The notes under the pieces: model-generated | Databases searched by the model: none | What the model was told of the DNA's origin: nothing | The model's input: only the letters and a program-made list of their open reading frames with translations | Shown here: piece after piece, positions 51,435 through 59,391 of the stretch | Layout of the letters: each line of letters starts with the position of its first letter | Numbering within the stretch: position 1 is the stretch's first letter | NCBI RefSeq assembly: GCF_017652985.1 | Contig: NZ_JAGGDJ010000008.1 | Span: 62,001-126,000, forward strand | Direction: 5' to 3' | DNA: 64,000 nucleotides | Source: Paenibacillus artemisiicola | Lineage (GTDB): Bacteria > Bacillota > Bacilli > Paenibacillales > Paenibacillaceae | Position numbers and translations under genes: made by a program

Positions 51435-52496
51435 ATGATCGTCATTACGAAGAACAACGAACCGGAAGAGCGGATCGCGGAGATCGTCGCGCATATCGAG
51501 AAGGTAGGCGTGCAGGCGCACGTGTCGCGGGGAACGGACCGCACGGTCATCGGCATCATCGGCAAGGCGGAGCCGACGCTCGCGGAGCATCTGCGCCAAA
51601 TGAAAGGCGTCGAGAACGTCATCAAAATCTCGAAATCCTACAAGCTCGCGAGCCGCGACTTCCATCCCGACGACACGGTCATCGACATTAAGGGCGTGAA
51701 GATCGGCGGGGACAATCTGACGATCATGGGCGGACCTTGCGCGGTGGAGACGCCGGCGCAGATCGACGAGATCGCGCGCCTGGTCAAGGCGGCCGGCGGC
51801 CAAGTGCTGCGCGGCGGCGCGTTCAAGCCCCGCACGGGACCGTACAGCTTCCAGGGCGTCGGCGTCGAAGGATTGGCCATGATGGCGGAAGCGGGCAAAA
51901 AGCACGGCCTGCTCACGATCACGGAGGTCATGACGCCGGAGTACGTGGACATCTGCAGCGAGTACGCGGATATTTTGCAGGTCGGCACGCGCAACATGCA
52001 AAACTTCGACCTGCTGCGCAAGCTTGGCACGGTGAAGACGCCGGTGCTGCTAAAGCGCGGCTTCAGCGCCACCTACGACGAATTCCTGAACGCGGCGGAG
52101 TACATACTCGCCGGCGGAAATCCGAACGTTATGCTTTGCGAACGCGGAATCCGAACATTCGAAACTTATACGCGCAACACGCTCGATCTCGCTGCCATTC
52201 CCGTCCTGCAGGAGCTGAGCCATCTGCCGGTCATTTCCGACCCGAGCCACGGCACGGGCCGGCGCGAGCTGGTCGAGCCGATGTCCAAGGCGTCCGTAGC
52301 CGCGGGGGCGAACGGGCTCATCATCGAGATGCATACGGATCCCGACAACTCGATGACGGGCGACGGCGTGCAGTCCCTGTTCCCGGACCAATTCGCGCGG
52401 CTGCTCAAGGAGCTGGAACAGCTTGGCAAGCTGGTCGGCAAGCGGTTCGATACGCCGAAGGAAGACGCGGCCTACTTTACGACGTGGATCAAATAA
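51435..52496 (+). CDS. aroF: 3-deoxy-7-phosphoheptulonate synthase (type I-beta, with N-terminal regulatory domain)
   Basis: 353 residues. An N-terminal ferredoxin-like regulatory domain (about residues 1-70, VQAHVSRGTDRTVIGIIG) precedes the (beta/alpha)8 barrel with GGPCAVET, GGAFKPRTGPYSFQG, LQVGTRNMQNFDLL, LLKRGF and SDPSHGTGRRE. It catalyses the first step of aromatic amino-acid synthesis and is feedback-sensitive in this architecture. AAGGGGATT upstream. Monocistronic with its own terminator. Confidence 0.95.
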   Translation: MIVITKNNEPEERIAEIVAHIEKVGVQAHVSRGTDRTVIGIIGKAEPTLAEHLRQMKGVENVIKISKSYKLASRDFHPDDTVIDIKGVKIGGDNLTIMGGPCAVETPAQIDEIARLVKAAGGQVLRGGAFKPRTGPYSFQGVGVEGLAMMAEAGKKHGLLTITEVMTPEYVDICSEYADILQVGTRNMQNFDLLRKLGTVKTPVLLKRGFSATYDEFLNAAEYILAGGNPNVMLCERGIRTFETYTRNTLDLAAIPVLQELSHLPVISDPSHGTGRRELVEPMSKASVAAGANGLIIEMHTDPDNSMTGDGVQSLFPDQFARLLKELEQLGKLVGKRFDTPKEDAAYFTTWIK

Positions 52497-52531
52497 ATCG
52501 CCGCGAAACGGCGCCGTTATAAGGTTTTCAG

Positions 52532-52572
52532 AGCCGGAGCCGCCTCATCCGAGGCGGGCTCCGGCTTTCGTT
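52532..52572 (+). terminator. Terminator of the DAHP synthase gene
   Basis: AGCCGGAGC-CGCCTC/GAGGCG-GCTCCGGCT strong stem (52532-52567), followed by TTCGTTTT. Confidence 0.85.
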
Positions 52573-52611
52573 TTCGGCGCCGGAAAGGGGCTAAATCATT
52601 CATGAAAATTA

Positions 52612-52628
52612 TGTGAAGTTAGCTCACA
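52612..52628. promoter_or_regulatory. GlnR/TnrA box upstream of glnA
   Basis: TGTGA-AGTTAGC-TCACA fits the GlnR/TnrA pattern TGTNA-N7-TNACA exactly. It is 30 bp upstream of the -35 of glnA. Confidence 0.8.
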
Positions 52629-52657
52629 ATAGGGTCAAAAAATACCTGACATAACTA

Positions 52658-52686
52658 TTGACGAGACTAGGCCTTAATTCTATAAT
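52658..52686 (+). promoter_or_regulatory. Sigma-A promoter of glnA
   Basis: TTGACG (52658-52663), a 17-bp spacer and a perfect TATAAT (52681-52686). Confidence 0.85.
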
Positions 52687-52765
52687 TACAGACATAGTTT
52701 AGTGCAGAAGTTGAACAATCAATGTCCTACACATCGCAAATGTTCGGAAATGGAGGAAATACCTA

Positions 52766-54190
52766 ATGTCAGTTCAAAACGTCTTGAACACAATTAAAGA
52801 GAACAACATCATGTTTGTCGATTTCCGCTTCGTGGATCTTTCCGGCCACGCACACCACATCACGCTTCCTGCGACGGAAGTGGATGCCGATACGTTTGTA
52901 AACGGCGTTGCCTTCGACGGCTCCTCGATCCCGGGCTTCCGCGGCATCGAAGAATCCGACATGGTGATGATGCCGGACACGGAGTCCAGCTTCATCGATC
53001 CGTTCATGGATCACCCGACGTTGAACATTATGTGCAACATCTACACGCCGGACGGCGAGCGTTACGAGCGCGATCCGCGCAGCATCGCTCAAAAAGCGGA
53101 AGAATATCTGCAAACGACAGGCGTCGGTACGGCTGCTTTCTTCGCGCCTGAATCGGAATTCTTCATTTTCGACGATGTTCGCTACGAAAGCAAAATGAAC
53201 ACGTCCTTCTACTCCGTCGACTCCGCCGAAGCCGGCTGGAACACGGCGAAAACGGAAGAAGGCGGCAACCTTGGGTATAAAGTCCCGGTTAAAGGCGGCT
53301 ACGTGCCGGTTGCTCCGGTCGACTCCCAACAAGACATCCGCAGCGAAATGGTGCGCCTGATGCAAGAATCCGGCCTCCGCGTCGAACGTCACCACCACGA
53401 AGTGGCGACGGCGGGCCAAGCGGAAATCAACTTCCGTTTCGATACGCTGACGAAAACGGCAGACAACCTGCTGAAATATAAATACATCATTAACAACGTG
53501 GCTCGCCAATGGGGCAAAGTCGCAACGTTCATGCCGAAGCCGCTCTTCGGCGACAACGGCAGCGGCATGCACGTCCACAGCTCGATCTTCAACGGCGATT
53601 CCCCGTTGTTCTACGAGAAGGGCGCATACGCGAACCTGAGCCCGCTGGCGCTGAACTACATCGGCGGCATCCTGCATCACGCTCCGGCGCTGATCGCCAT
53701 TACGAACCCGTCGACGAACTCCTTCAAGCGTCTGGTGCCAGGCTACGAAGCGCCGGTTAACTTGGTGTTCTCGAAAGGCAACCGTTCCGCGGCCATCCGG
53801 ATTCCGGTTGCGGCCGTTACGCCGAAAGGCTGCCGCATCGAGTTCCGTACGCCGGACTCCACGGCCAACCCTTACCTGGCGTTCGCGGCTATGCTGCTCG
53901 CAGGTCTGGACGGCATCAAGCGCAAGCTCGATCCGGTCGCGCTCGGCTATGGTCCATTCGACAAAAACATCTACGAACTGTCCGACGAAGACAAGAAAGA
54001 AATCCGCTCGGTTCCGGGCTCCCTGGACGAAGCGCTTGACGCGTTGGAAGCTGATTCCGAGTTCTTGACGGAAGGCGGCGTCTTCACGCAAGACTTCATC
54101 GACAACTACGTCGCGTTCAAACGTTCCGAAGCCAAAGCGGTATCGATTCGCGTTCATCCGCACGAGTACAGCCTGTACTTCGACTGCTAA
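52766..54190 (+). CDS. glnA: Glutamine synthetase, type I
   Basis: 474 residues. N-terminal beta-grasp region, FDGSSIPGFRGIEESDM, the ATP/Glu site with AEINFRFD, GSGMHVHSS, NPSTNSFKRLVPGYEAPV and RIEFRTPDSTANPYLAFAAMLLAGLDGI. It assimilates ammonium into glutamine and complements the ammonium transporter at 40.6 kb. GGAGG upstream. There is no glnR gene before it, unlike the classical glnRA operon. Codon use here is less GC-biased than in neighbours, as for highly expressed genes. Confidence 0.97.
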   Translation: MSVQNVLNTIKENNIMFVDFRFVDLSGHAHHITLPATEVDADTFVNGVAFDGSSIPGFRGIEESDMVMMPDTESSFIDPFMDHPTLNIMCNIYTPDGERYERDPRSIAQKAEEYLQTTGVGTAAFFAPESEFFIFDDVRYESKMNTSFYSVDSAEAGWNTAKTEEGGNLGYKVPVKGGYVPVAPVDSQQDIRSEMVRLMQESGLRVERHHHEVATAGQAEINFRFDTLTKTADNLLKYKYIINNVARQWGKVATFMPKPLFGDNGSGMHVHSSIFNGDSPLFYEKGAYANLSPLALNYIGGILHHAPALIAITNPSTNSFKRLVPGYEAPVNLVFSKGNRSAAIRIPVAAVTPKGCRIEFRTPDSTANPYLAFAAMLLAGLDGIKRKLDPVALGYGPFDKNIYELSDEDKKEIRSVPGSLDEALDALEADSEFLTEGGVFTQDFIDNYVAFKRSEAKAVSIRVHPHEYSLYFDC

Positions 54191-54216
54191 TCCGCGCTTC
54201 GATCCGAATATCACAC

Positions 54217-54247
54217 AGCGAGCTCTCCGGCGGAGAGCTCGCTTTTC
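54217..54247 (+). terminator. Terminator of glnA
   Basis: AGCGAGCTCTCC (54217-54228) pairs with GGAGAGCTCGCT (54232-54243), followed by TTTTC. Confidence 0.9.
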
Positions 54248-54333
54248 TATTGCCTGCCGGTCTTCGAAGCTAGCATATGGGTCTAAATCCGAATATTATT
54301 CGTGTATATTTTGTTTTTGTTCGACTTTATGAC

Positions 54334-54362
54334 TTGAAGCCTCGCCGCAAAATTGCTATCAT
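54334..54362 (+). promoter_or_regulatory. Promoter of serC
   Basis: TTGAAG (54334-54339), a 17-bp spacer and TATCAT (54357-54362). Confidence 0.65.
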
Positions 54363-54399
54363 AACTCATAAGCAAATTCGAAGAGTGGAGTGAGTGTCA

Positions 54400-55488
54400 G
54401 TGACGAATCGCGCGTACAACTTTAATGCCGGACCGGCGGCTCTGCCGCTTGAAGTGCTGCAGCAAGCGCAGCAAGAATTTATCGATTATGCGGGAACGGG
54501 CATGTCCATCATGGAAATGTCGCACCGCAGCAGCGTGTTCGAAGGCGTCAACGACGGGGCGCAAGCGCTGCTTCGCGAACTGTTCGGCATTCCGAGCCAG
54601 TATAAAGTACTGTTCCTCCAAGGCGGCGCCAGCACGCAGTTCGCTATGATTCCGATGAATCTGCTGACGCCGGGCAAATCGGCCGCGTTCGTGCATACCG
54701 GCAGCTGGGCGGAGAAGGCGTACAAAGAAGCGAAGCTGATCGGCGAGACCGCGATCGCGGCGACGTCGGAAGCCGACAAATTCAACCGCATTCCGGCCTT
54801 AAGCGACATTCGGCTTCCGGACAACGCCGCTTATCTCCATATCACGTCCAACGAGACGATCGAAGGCACGCAATTCGCGGCATATCCGGATACCGGCGAC
54901 GTGACGCTGATCGGCGACATGTCGAGCGACATCTTGAGCCGTCCGGTCGACGTCGGCAAGTTCGGCATGATCTACGCCGGCGCGCAAAAGAACCTGGGAC
55001 CTTCGGGCGTGACCATCGTCATCGTTCGCGAGGATCTTGTCGAATCGAGTCCGAAGTCGCTTCCGACGATGCTGCGGTACGACACGCACGTCAAGAACAA
55101 CTCCCTCTATAACACGCCGCCGTCCTTCTCCGTCTACCTGGTCGGCTTGATGCTTCAATGGATCAAGGACAAAGGCGGCGTCGCGGCGATGGAGCAGTTC
55201 AACCGCGACAAGACGAAGCTGATCTACGACGCGATCGACCAAAGCGGCGGCTACTACCGCGGTTTTGCGGATACGGCTAGCCGGTCGCTCATGAACATCA
55301 CGTTCCGCCTCGGCTCGGAAGCGCTCGAGAAGCAGTTCGTCAAGGAATCCGAGCAGCACGGCTTCGTAGGCCTGAAGGGCCACCGCAGCGTCGGCGGCTT
55401 GCGCGCCTCGACGTACAATGCCGTTCCGTTCGAGAGCTGCAAGGCGCTGGCGGAGTTCATGGGGGATTTTGCGAAGCGCAACGGGTAA
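54400..55488 (+). CDS. serC: Phosphoserine aminotransferase
   Basis: 362 residues from GTG 54400, nine bases after GGAG; a GTG two codons earlier is too close to it. TNRAYNFNAGPAALP is the conserved start, with MSIMEMSHRS, FLQGGASTQFAM and MIYAGAQKNLGPSGVT containing the PLP lysine. It converts 3-phosphohydroxypyruvate to phosphoserine. Monocistronic with its own promoter and terminator. Confidence 0.95.
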   Translation: MTNRAYNFNAGPAALPLEVLQQAQQEFIDYAGTGMSIMEMSHRSSVFEGVNDGAQALLRELFGIPSQYKVLFLQGGASTQFAMIPMNLLTPGKSAAFVHTGSWAEKAYKEAKLIGETAIAATSEADKFNRIPALSDIRLPDNAAYLHITSNETIEGTQFAAYPDTGDVTLIGDMSSDILSRPVDVGKFGMIYAGAQKNLGPSGVTIVIVREDLVESSPKSLPTMLRYDTHVKNNSLYNTPPSFSVYLVGLMLQWIKDKGGVAAMEQFNRDKTKLIYDAIDQSGGYYRGFADTASRSLMNITFRLGSEALEKQFVKESEQHGFVGLKGHRSVGGLRASTYNAVPFESCKALAEFMGDFAKRNG

Positions 55489-55510
55489 GAGGATTAAAAA
55501 AGAAGCAAAA

Positions 55511-55541
55511 AGAGACCGCCGGTCCCGATGGACGGCGGTCT
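55511..55541. terminator. Terminator between convergent serC and the PhoP-like regulator gene
   Basis: AGACCGCC (55513-55520) pairs with GGCGGTCT (55534-55541), with GTCC/GGAC inside. On the minus strand TCTCTTTTTGC follows; the plus side has only TTCTG, so it works best for the minus-strand gene. Confidence 0.75.
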
Positions 55542-55565
55542 TCTGATTGAAAGACCCGAGGCTGC

Positions 55566-56294
55566 TTAGGCCAGGGACGAGTCGGCGGTGCCGGTGCCGC
55601 TGCCGGGACCGGACAGCTTGTAGCCGACGTTGCGCACGGTCATGATGTACTCCGGCGTGCGCGCGTTCTTCTCGATCTTGTCGCGAAGATGGCTGATGTG
55701 GACGTCGACGATGCGCGTGTCGCCGAGGAAATGGTAGTCCCAGACGCCGTGAAGCAATTGTTGGCGGCTGAGGACTTTGCCCCGATGGCGGCATAGGAAG
55801 AGCAGGAGCTCGAATTCCTTCGGCGTCAATTCGACCGGTTTCCCGTCGATTTGCACTTCGCGCTGGTCCGCCAGGACCGACATCCGTCCAATTTCATGAA
55901 CCACCTGTTCGCGGGCGCCCGGCAAAGCCTGCGTTCTGCGGAAGATGGCTTGAATGCGCGAGAGCAGCTCTTGCGGTGAGAATGGTTTTGTCATATAATC
56001 GTCAGCGCCGTTGTCGAGACCGGCAATCTTGTCAGTCACGTCTTGGAGAGCGGTTAACATGATGATCGGAACGGCATTGTTTTGTTTGCGAAGCTCCCGG
56101 CATACTTGGATGCCGTCCATTTTCGGAAGCATGAGATCGAGAACGATGAGATCGGGACGAAACGGCTTCAAGAGGTCGAATACGGCCTCCCCATCTTGGA
56201 CGCAGCGAACTTCATAGCCGGCCAGCTTCAGATTGAATTCCAGCAGCATGGAGATGGAAGGCTCGTCATCGACGATTAATATTTTCTTCTTCAT
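55566..56294 (-). CDS. PhoP/PhoB-like response regulator (orphan)
   Basis: 242 residues. Receiver with ILIVDDEPSISMLLEF, phospho-Asp in LIVLDLMLPKMDGI and the lysine in YMTKPFSPQELL; C-terminal winged helix with LTPKEFELLLFLCRHRGKVLSRQQLLHGVWDY and TVRNVGYKL. AAGGAG precedes the ATG. No histidine kinase gene is adjacent, so its partner is unknown. The Gly/Thr/Ser tail after the HTH is atypical. Confidence 0.93.
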   Translation of the reverse strand: MKKKILIVDDEPSISMLLEFNLKLAGYEVRCVQDGEAVFDLLKPFRPDLIVLDLMLPKMDGIQVCRELRKQNNAVPIIMLTALQDVTDKIAGLDNGADDYMTKPFSPQELLSRIQAIFRRTQALPGAREQVVHEIGRMSVLADQREVQIDGKPVELTPKEFELLLFLCRHRGKVLSRQQLLHGVWDYHFLGDTRIVDVHISHLRDKIEKNARTPEYIMTVRNVGYKLSGPGSGTGTADSSLA

Positions 56295-56406
56295 CGTTTA
56301 TGATCTCCTTTTCGTGCAATGATAATTTCATTCTAATGGCCGTATTTTCACAAAAGATTAAACAAGCGTAAAAGCTATGTAAAATATAGTGAGGTGTTAA
56401 CAAGCA

Positions 56407-56871
56407 ATGGCATTTCATATCGTGCTTGTCGAACCGGAAATTCCGGCCAATACGGGCAACATCGCGCGCACCTGCGCCGCCACGGGCGCGATTCTTCACC
56501 TGGTGCGCCCGCTCGGATTCCGCACCGACGACAAAACGCTGAAACGCGCGGGACTCGACTATTGGTACGCCGTGGACGTCCGCTACCACGATTCCTTCGC
56601 GGAGCTTCAAGAGCAGTATCCGGAAGGCCGGTTCTTCTGCGCGAGCACGCGCAGCTCCAAGGTGTACGCGGAGCAGACCTACCGCGACGGGGATTTCTTC
56701 GTCTTCGGGAAGGAAACGAAGGGGCTGCCGCAATCGATACTCGACGCGTATCCGGACACGTGCATCCGCGTGCCGATGACGGACAAGGTCCGTTCGCTGA
56801 ATTTGTCGAACTCGGTCGCGATCGTCGTGTTCGAGGCGTTCCGTCAGCTCGGCTACCCGGGCTTGACGTGA
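56407..56871 (+). CDS. trmL: tRNA (cytidine(34)-2'-O)-methyltransferase
   Basis: 154 residues, full length for TrmL/CspR. SPOUT knot motifs: VLVEPEIPANTGNIARTCAATG at the start, FGKETKGLP, IRVPMTDKVRSLNLSNSVAIVVFEAFRQ at the end. It methylates the wobble base of tRNA-Leu isoacceptors. AGGTG upstream. Confidence 0.95.
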   Translation: MAFHIVLVEPEIPANTGNIARTCAATGAILHLVRPLGFRTDDKTLKRAGLDYWYAVDVRYHDSFAELQEQYPEGRFFCASTRSSKVYAEQTYRDGDFFVFGKETKGLPQSILDAYPDTCIRVPMTDKVRSLNLSNSVAIVVFEAFRQLGYPGLT

Positions 56872-57017
56872 TTTTTCGCCGCCGCTCCGCCACATTTGCA
56901 GAATATTAAGCAAATATAAAACATTGCAGGATTAGCCAGGTTACTATCGAACCTTAGTACGATGCTGAAACTATCATCACATGATAGCTGACAATATGCG
57001 ACTACAGGAGATGTGTA

Positions 57018-57269
57018 ATGGTGAAACCGGCTGGCGTTGTGCGGAAAGTGGATCAACTCGGGCGAATCGTGCTGCCCAAATCCCTTCGAAAGAGATATCA
57101 GATGAACGAAGGGGATCCTGTGGAGATCTTGGTTCAAGGGGATCATATCATCTTGGAGCGCTATCGCCCGCGCTGCGTGTTCTGCGGCGTGCTGGACGAC
57201 GTGCGGGAGTTCAAGGAACGGTACCTGTGCGGCAAATGCATGTCGGAGATGGCGCAGCTGCGGCGGTAG
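57018..57269 (+). CDS. AbrB-family regulator with C-terminal zinc-ribbon-like cysteines
   Basis: 83 residues. N-terminal AbrB/SpoVT swapped-hairpin domain: VVRKVDQLGRIVLPKSLRKRYQMNEGDPVEILVQGDHIILERY. The C-terminal 33 residues have CVFCGV...YLCGKCM, a Cys-x2-Cys/Cys-x2-Cys pair likely to hold zinc. AbrB-type regulators control transition-state genes. The target is unknown. CAGGAGATG precedes the ATG; a CTATCA/TGATAG hairpin lies about 40 bp upstream. Confidence 0.9.
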   Translation: MVKPAGVVRKVDQLGRIVLPKSLRKRYQMNEGDPVEILVQGDHIILERYRPRCVFCGVLDDVREFKERYLCGKCMSEMAQLRR

Positions 57270-57299
57270 GCCCGGGATGAGGCAAGAGGGAAATAAAAA

Positions 57300-57345
57300 G
57301 AAGCTTTCGACGGCTGCCGAGGACAGCGCGAAAGCTTCTTTTTAT
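57300..57345. terminator. Terminator between the AbrB-like gene and the small membrane peptide gene
   Basis: GAAGCTTTCG (57300-57309) pairs with CGAAAGCTTC (57329-57338); T-rich on both sides, so bidirectional for the two convergent genes. Confidence 0.85.
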
Positions 57346-57367
57346 GTTGCGTTGCAGGTCGCTGCAA

Positions 57368-57466
57368 TTACATGCCTTTGGTCTTGTCGTCGTTGTAGGA
57401 CGCCGTCAACATGGCGAGCAAGAACAAGACGGAGACGGTAATGACGATCAGGAAATTCACTGTCAT
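57368..57466 (-). CDS. Small single-helix membrane protein (32 residues)
   Basis: MTVNFLIVITVSVLFLLAML, then a polar tail ending DDKTKGM. An AAGGGGG ribosome binding site lies 8 bases before the ATG, and a TATAAT (plus 57525-57530) lies about 60 bp upstream. The terminator at 57300-57345 follows. The combination of promoter, ribosome binding site, membrane-helix composition and terminator makes it a likely real gene. Family unknown to me. Confidence 0.6.
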   Translation of the reverse strand: MTVNFLIVITVSVLFLLAMLTASYNDDKTKGM

Positions 57467-57730
57467 TTCGCTTACCCCCTAAGATGCCGTGGATATGGCT
57501 CCAAACTTCGCAAATACTCCCCTCATTATACCCAACGAGGCCCAAAAAGAAAACGCTCCAAGATGTGAACAAGTTGTTACAGCCGAACCTTTCGGCCGGC
57601 ATAAGGAACCGGAATCCGAGCGATGCTAAGATGCGATCCGCTGCCGGACGGCCGCGCCGGCGATCAAACCTGTGGCGTCCGCCCGCCGTCCTGCGTAAAC
57701 TACAGCAAGAGGGATGGGAGGGACGGCATA

Positions 57731-58960
57731 ATGGCAAACAAGCAGTCGCGGAACGGGGCGCGCCGCAGCGTCCCGCCGCTTGCGGACCTGTTGACGGACC
57801 TAGCGCCGGCGCAGGCGAGCGAGCGGCGCAAGGAGGAACGGATTTCGTTCGCGGGCGACTGGCCCGAGGATGGCATTCCGGCGGTGCGGCAGGCGGTCGA
57901 AACGGCGCGCGGACGCGCGGACGGCGCCGACGCGGATGGAAATCGGGCGACGCATCCAAGCACGGAACGGCTGCGCGAGCTGCTGGCCGTGCGGCTGGCC
58001 GGCAGAGGACTGCCGGTCGAGGCCGGCGAGCTCGCGCTCGCGCCGCAGGGAGAGCCCGTCATCGCCTGGATCGCGCGCGGGCTGCTGCGGCCGGGCGACG
58101 CGGTGCTGGTCGAATCGCCGGCGCCGCCGAATTGCTTGCAGGCGTTTCGGTCCGCCGGAGCCGTCGTCGTGCAGGTGCCATGCGACGAGGACGGGATGCG
58201 GCCCGAATACGCGGAGCGGCTCGCCGAAGCGCATCGGCCGAAGCTCGCGCACGTCATGCCCGCGCTCGGCAATCCGGCCGGCCGGGTATGGAGCGCGGCG
58301 CGGCGCGAGGCGATGCTTGACCTTGGCCGCCGCTGCGGCATGGTCCTGCTGGAGGACGACGCGTACGGGCAATGGCGCAGCGGCGAGGCTGAGCGCGAGG
58401 CGAGTTTGTACGCGATGAGCGCCAAGACCGCGGATGGCGGCGTCATCTACGCCGGCACGTTCGCGGCCGCGCTCGGCCCGGAGCTGCCGGTCGGCTGGGC
58501 GGCGGCCGATCCCGGCATCCGCGCGCGGCTTGCGGCGCTCCCGCGGACGCCTGCCGCGGAGGAGCCGGACGCCGGCGGATCCGCCGAGGCGATGCTGCTT
58601 CGCTTGCTGGACGGCGGCAAGCTCGACGAGCTATTGCGTCAGCTTAGTGTGTCCTATAGCGAACGGATGTATCGGCTGGACGCGCTGCTGCGCGAGCGGC
58701 ACTGGAGCGGCGCGTCGTGGACGCTGCCGAAGGGCGGCCCGTTCCTGTGGCTGACGCTGCCGGAAGGGCTCGATGCCGACGCGCTGCTTCGCGCCGCCAA
58801 GGCAAACGGCGTCGCCTTCGATCCCGGCGCGCCGTTCTATGCCGCGGATCCGCCGCGCAACCGGCTGCGTCTCAGCGTCGCCGGCGCGGCAGGCGACCGT
58901 CTGGACGAAGGGTTCGCGCGCTTGGCCGAGACGATGGACGCGTTTCTCGCCCGCTCGTAG
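57731..58960 (+). CDS. Aminotransferase-fold protein lacking the PLP lysine
   Basis: 409 residues from ATG 57731 (GGGAGGG upstream). It resembles the aminotransferase part of MocR-type regulators: ELALAPQGEPVIAWIARGLL, GNPAGRVWSAARREAMLDLGRRCGMVLLEDDAYGQW, GGVIYAGTF and the C-terminal PRNRLRLSVAG. There is no N-terminal HTH. The segment that normally reads GTFSKTL, with the Schiff-base lysine, here reads GTFAAAL, so it is unlikely to act as a PLP aminotransferase. Role unknown. Confidence 0.75.
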   Translation: MANKQSRNGARRSVPPLADLLTDLAPAQASERRKEERISFAGDWPEDGIPAVRQAVETARGRADGADADGNRATHPSTERLRELLAVRLAGRGLPVEAGELALAPQGEPVIAWIARGLLRPGDAVLVESPAPPNCLQAFRSAGAVVVQVPCDEDGMRPEYAERLAEAHRPKLAHVMPALGNPAGRVWSAARREAMLDLGRRCGMVLLEDDAYGQWRSGEAEREASLYAMSAKTADGGVIYAGTFAAALGPELPVGWAAADPGIRARLAALPRTPAAEEPDAGGSAEAMLLRLLDGGKLDELLRQLSVSYSERMYRLDALLRERHWSGASWTLPKGGPFLWLTLPEGLDADALLRAAKANGVAFDPGAPFYAADPPRNRLRLSVAGAAGDRLDEGFARLAETMDAFLARS

Positions 58961-59005
58961 CGGTCTATAGGTAGTTTAGGTTGCGTTTCCATTGGCGCAC
59001 GAACG

Positions 59006-59041
59006 AAAGAGCGGCATCCGCACCGGCGGACGCCGCTCTTT
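59006..59041. terminator. Terminator of the DUF2161-Rieske pair
   Basis: AAAGAGCGGC (59006-59015) pairs with GCCGCTCTTT (59032-59041), with TCCG/CGGA inside. Symmetric, between convergent genes. Confidence 0.8.
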
Positions 59042-59070
59042 CTACATTAATAAGGCCGCGCGATCGAGGA

Positions 59071-59391
59071 TCAAGCCTTGACGACGAACTGCCCGTCTTC
59101 GATCTCGAGCGGCGTGCAGGCGAGCTGCTCGCCGGGAATGTTGGTCGCTTCCCCGGTGGCCAGATCGAAGCACCAGTAATGGAGCGGACAGACGAGCTCG
59201 TTCAGATGAGGACGGACCATGCCGCCGGCATGCGGGCAGATGGCGGAGATCAAATTATAACGCTGCGGCTCGCCGTCCTTGCGCGGCGCTTCCACGATAT
59301 AATGCGGTTCGTTGTCCACTTTCACGTGCGCGGGGAACGCGTCGAAATCGTTGACGCTGCCGATGATTTTGACCGAGTGCTGTTCGCTCAT
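59071..59391 (-). CDS. Rieske-type [2Fe-2S] protein
   Basis: 106 residues. Cluster ligands are in CPHAGG (Cys-x-His) and CPLHYWCFD (Cys-x2-His), at the spacing of small Rieske ferredoxins that feed oxygenases or nitrite reductase NirD-type proteins. The start codon overlaps the stop codon of the DUF2161 gene by the ATGA junction, so translation is coupled. The redox partner is not visible here. Confidence 0.88.
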   Translation of the reverse strand: MSEQHSVKIIGSVNDFDAFPAHVKVDNEPHYIVEAPRKDGEPQRYNLISAICPHAGGMVRPHLNELVCPLHYWCFDLATGEATNIPGEQLACTPLEIEDGQFVVKA

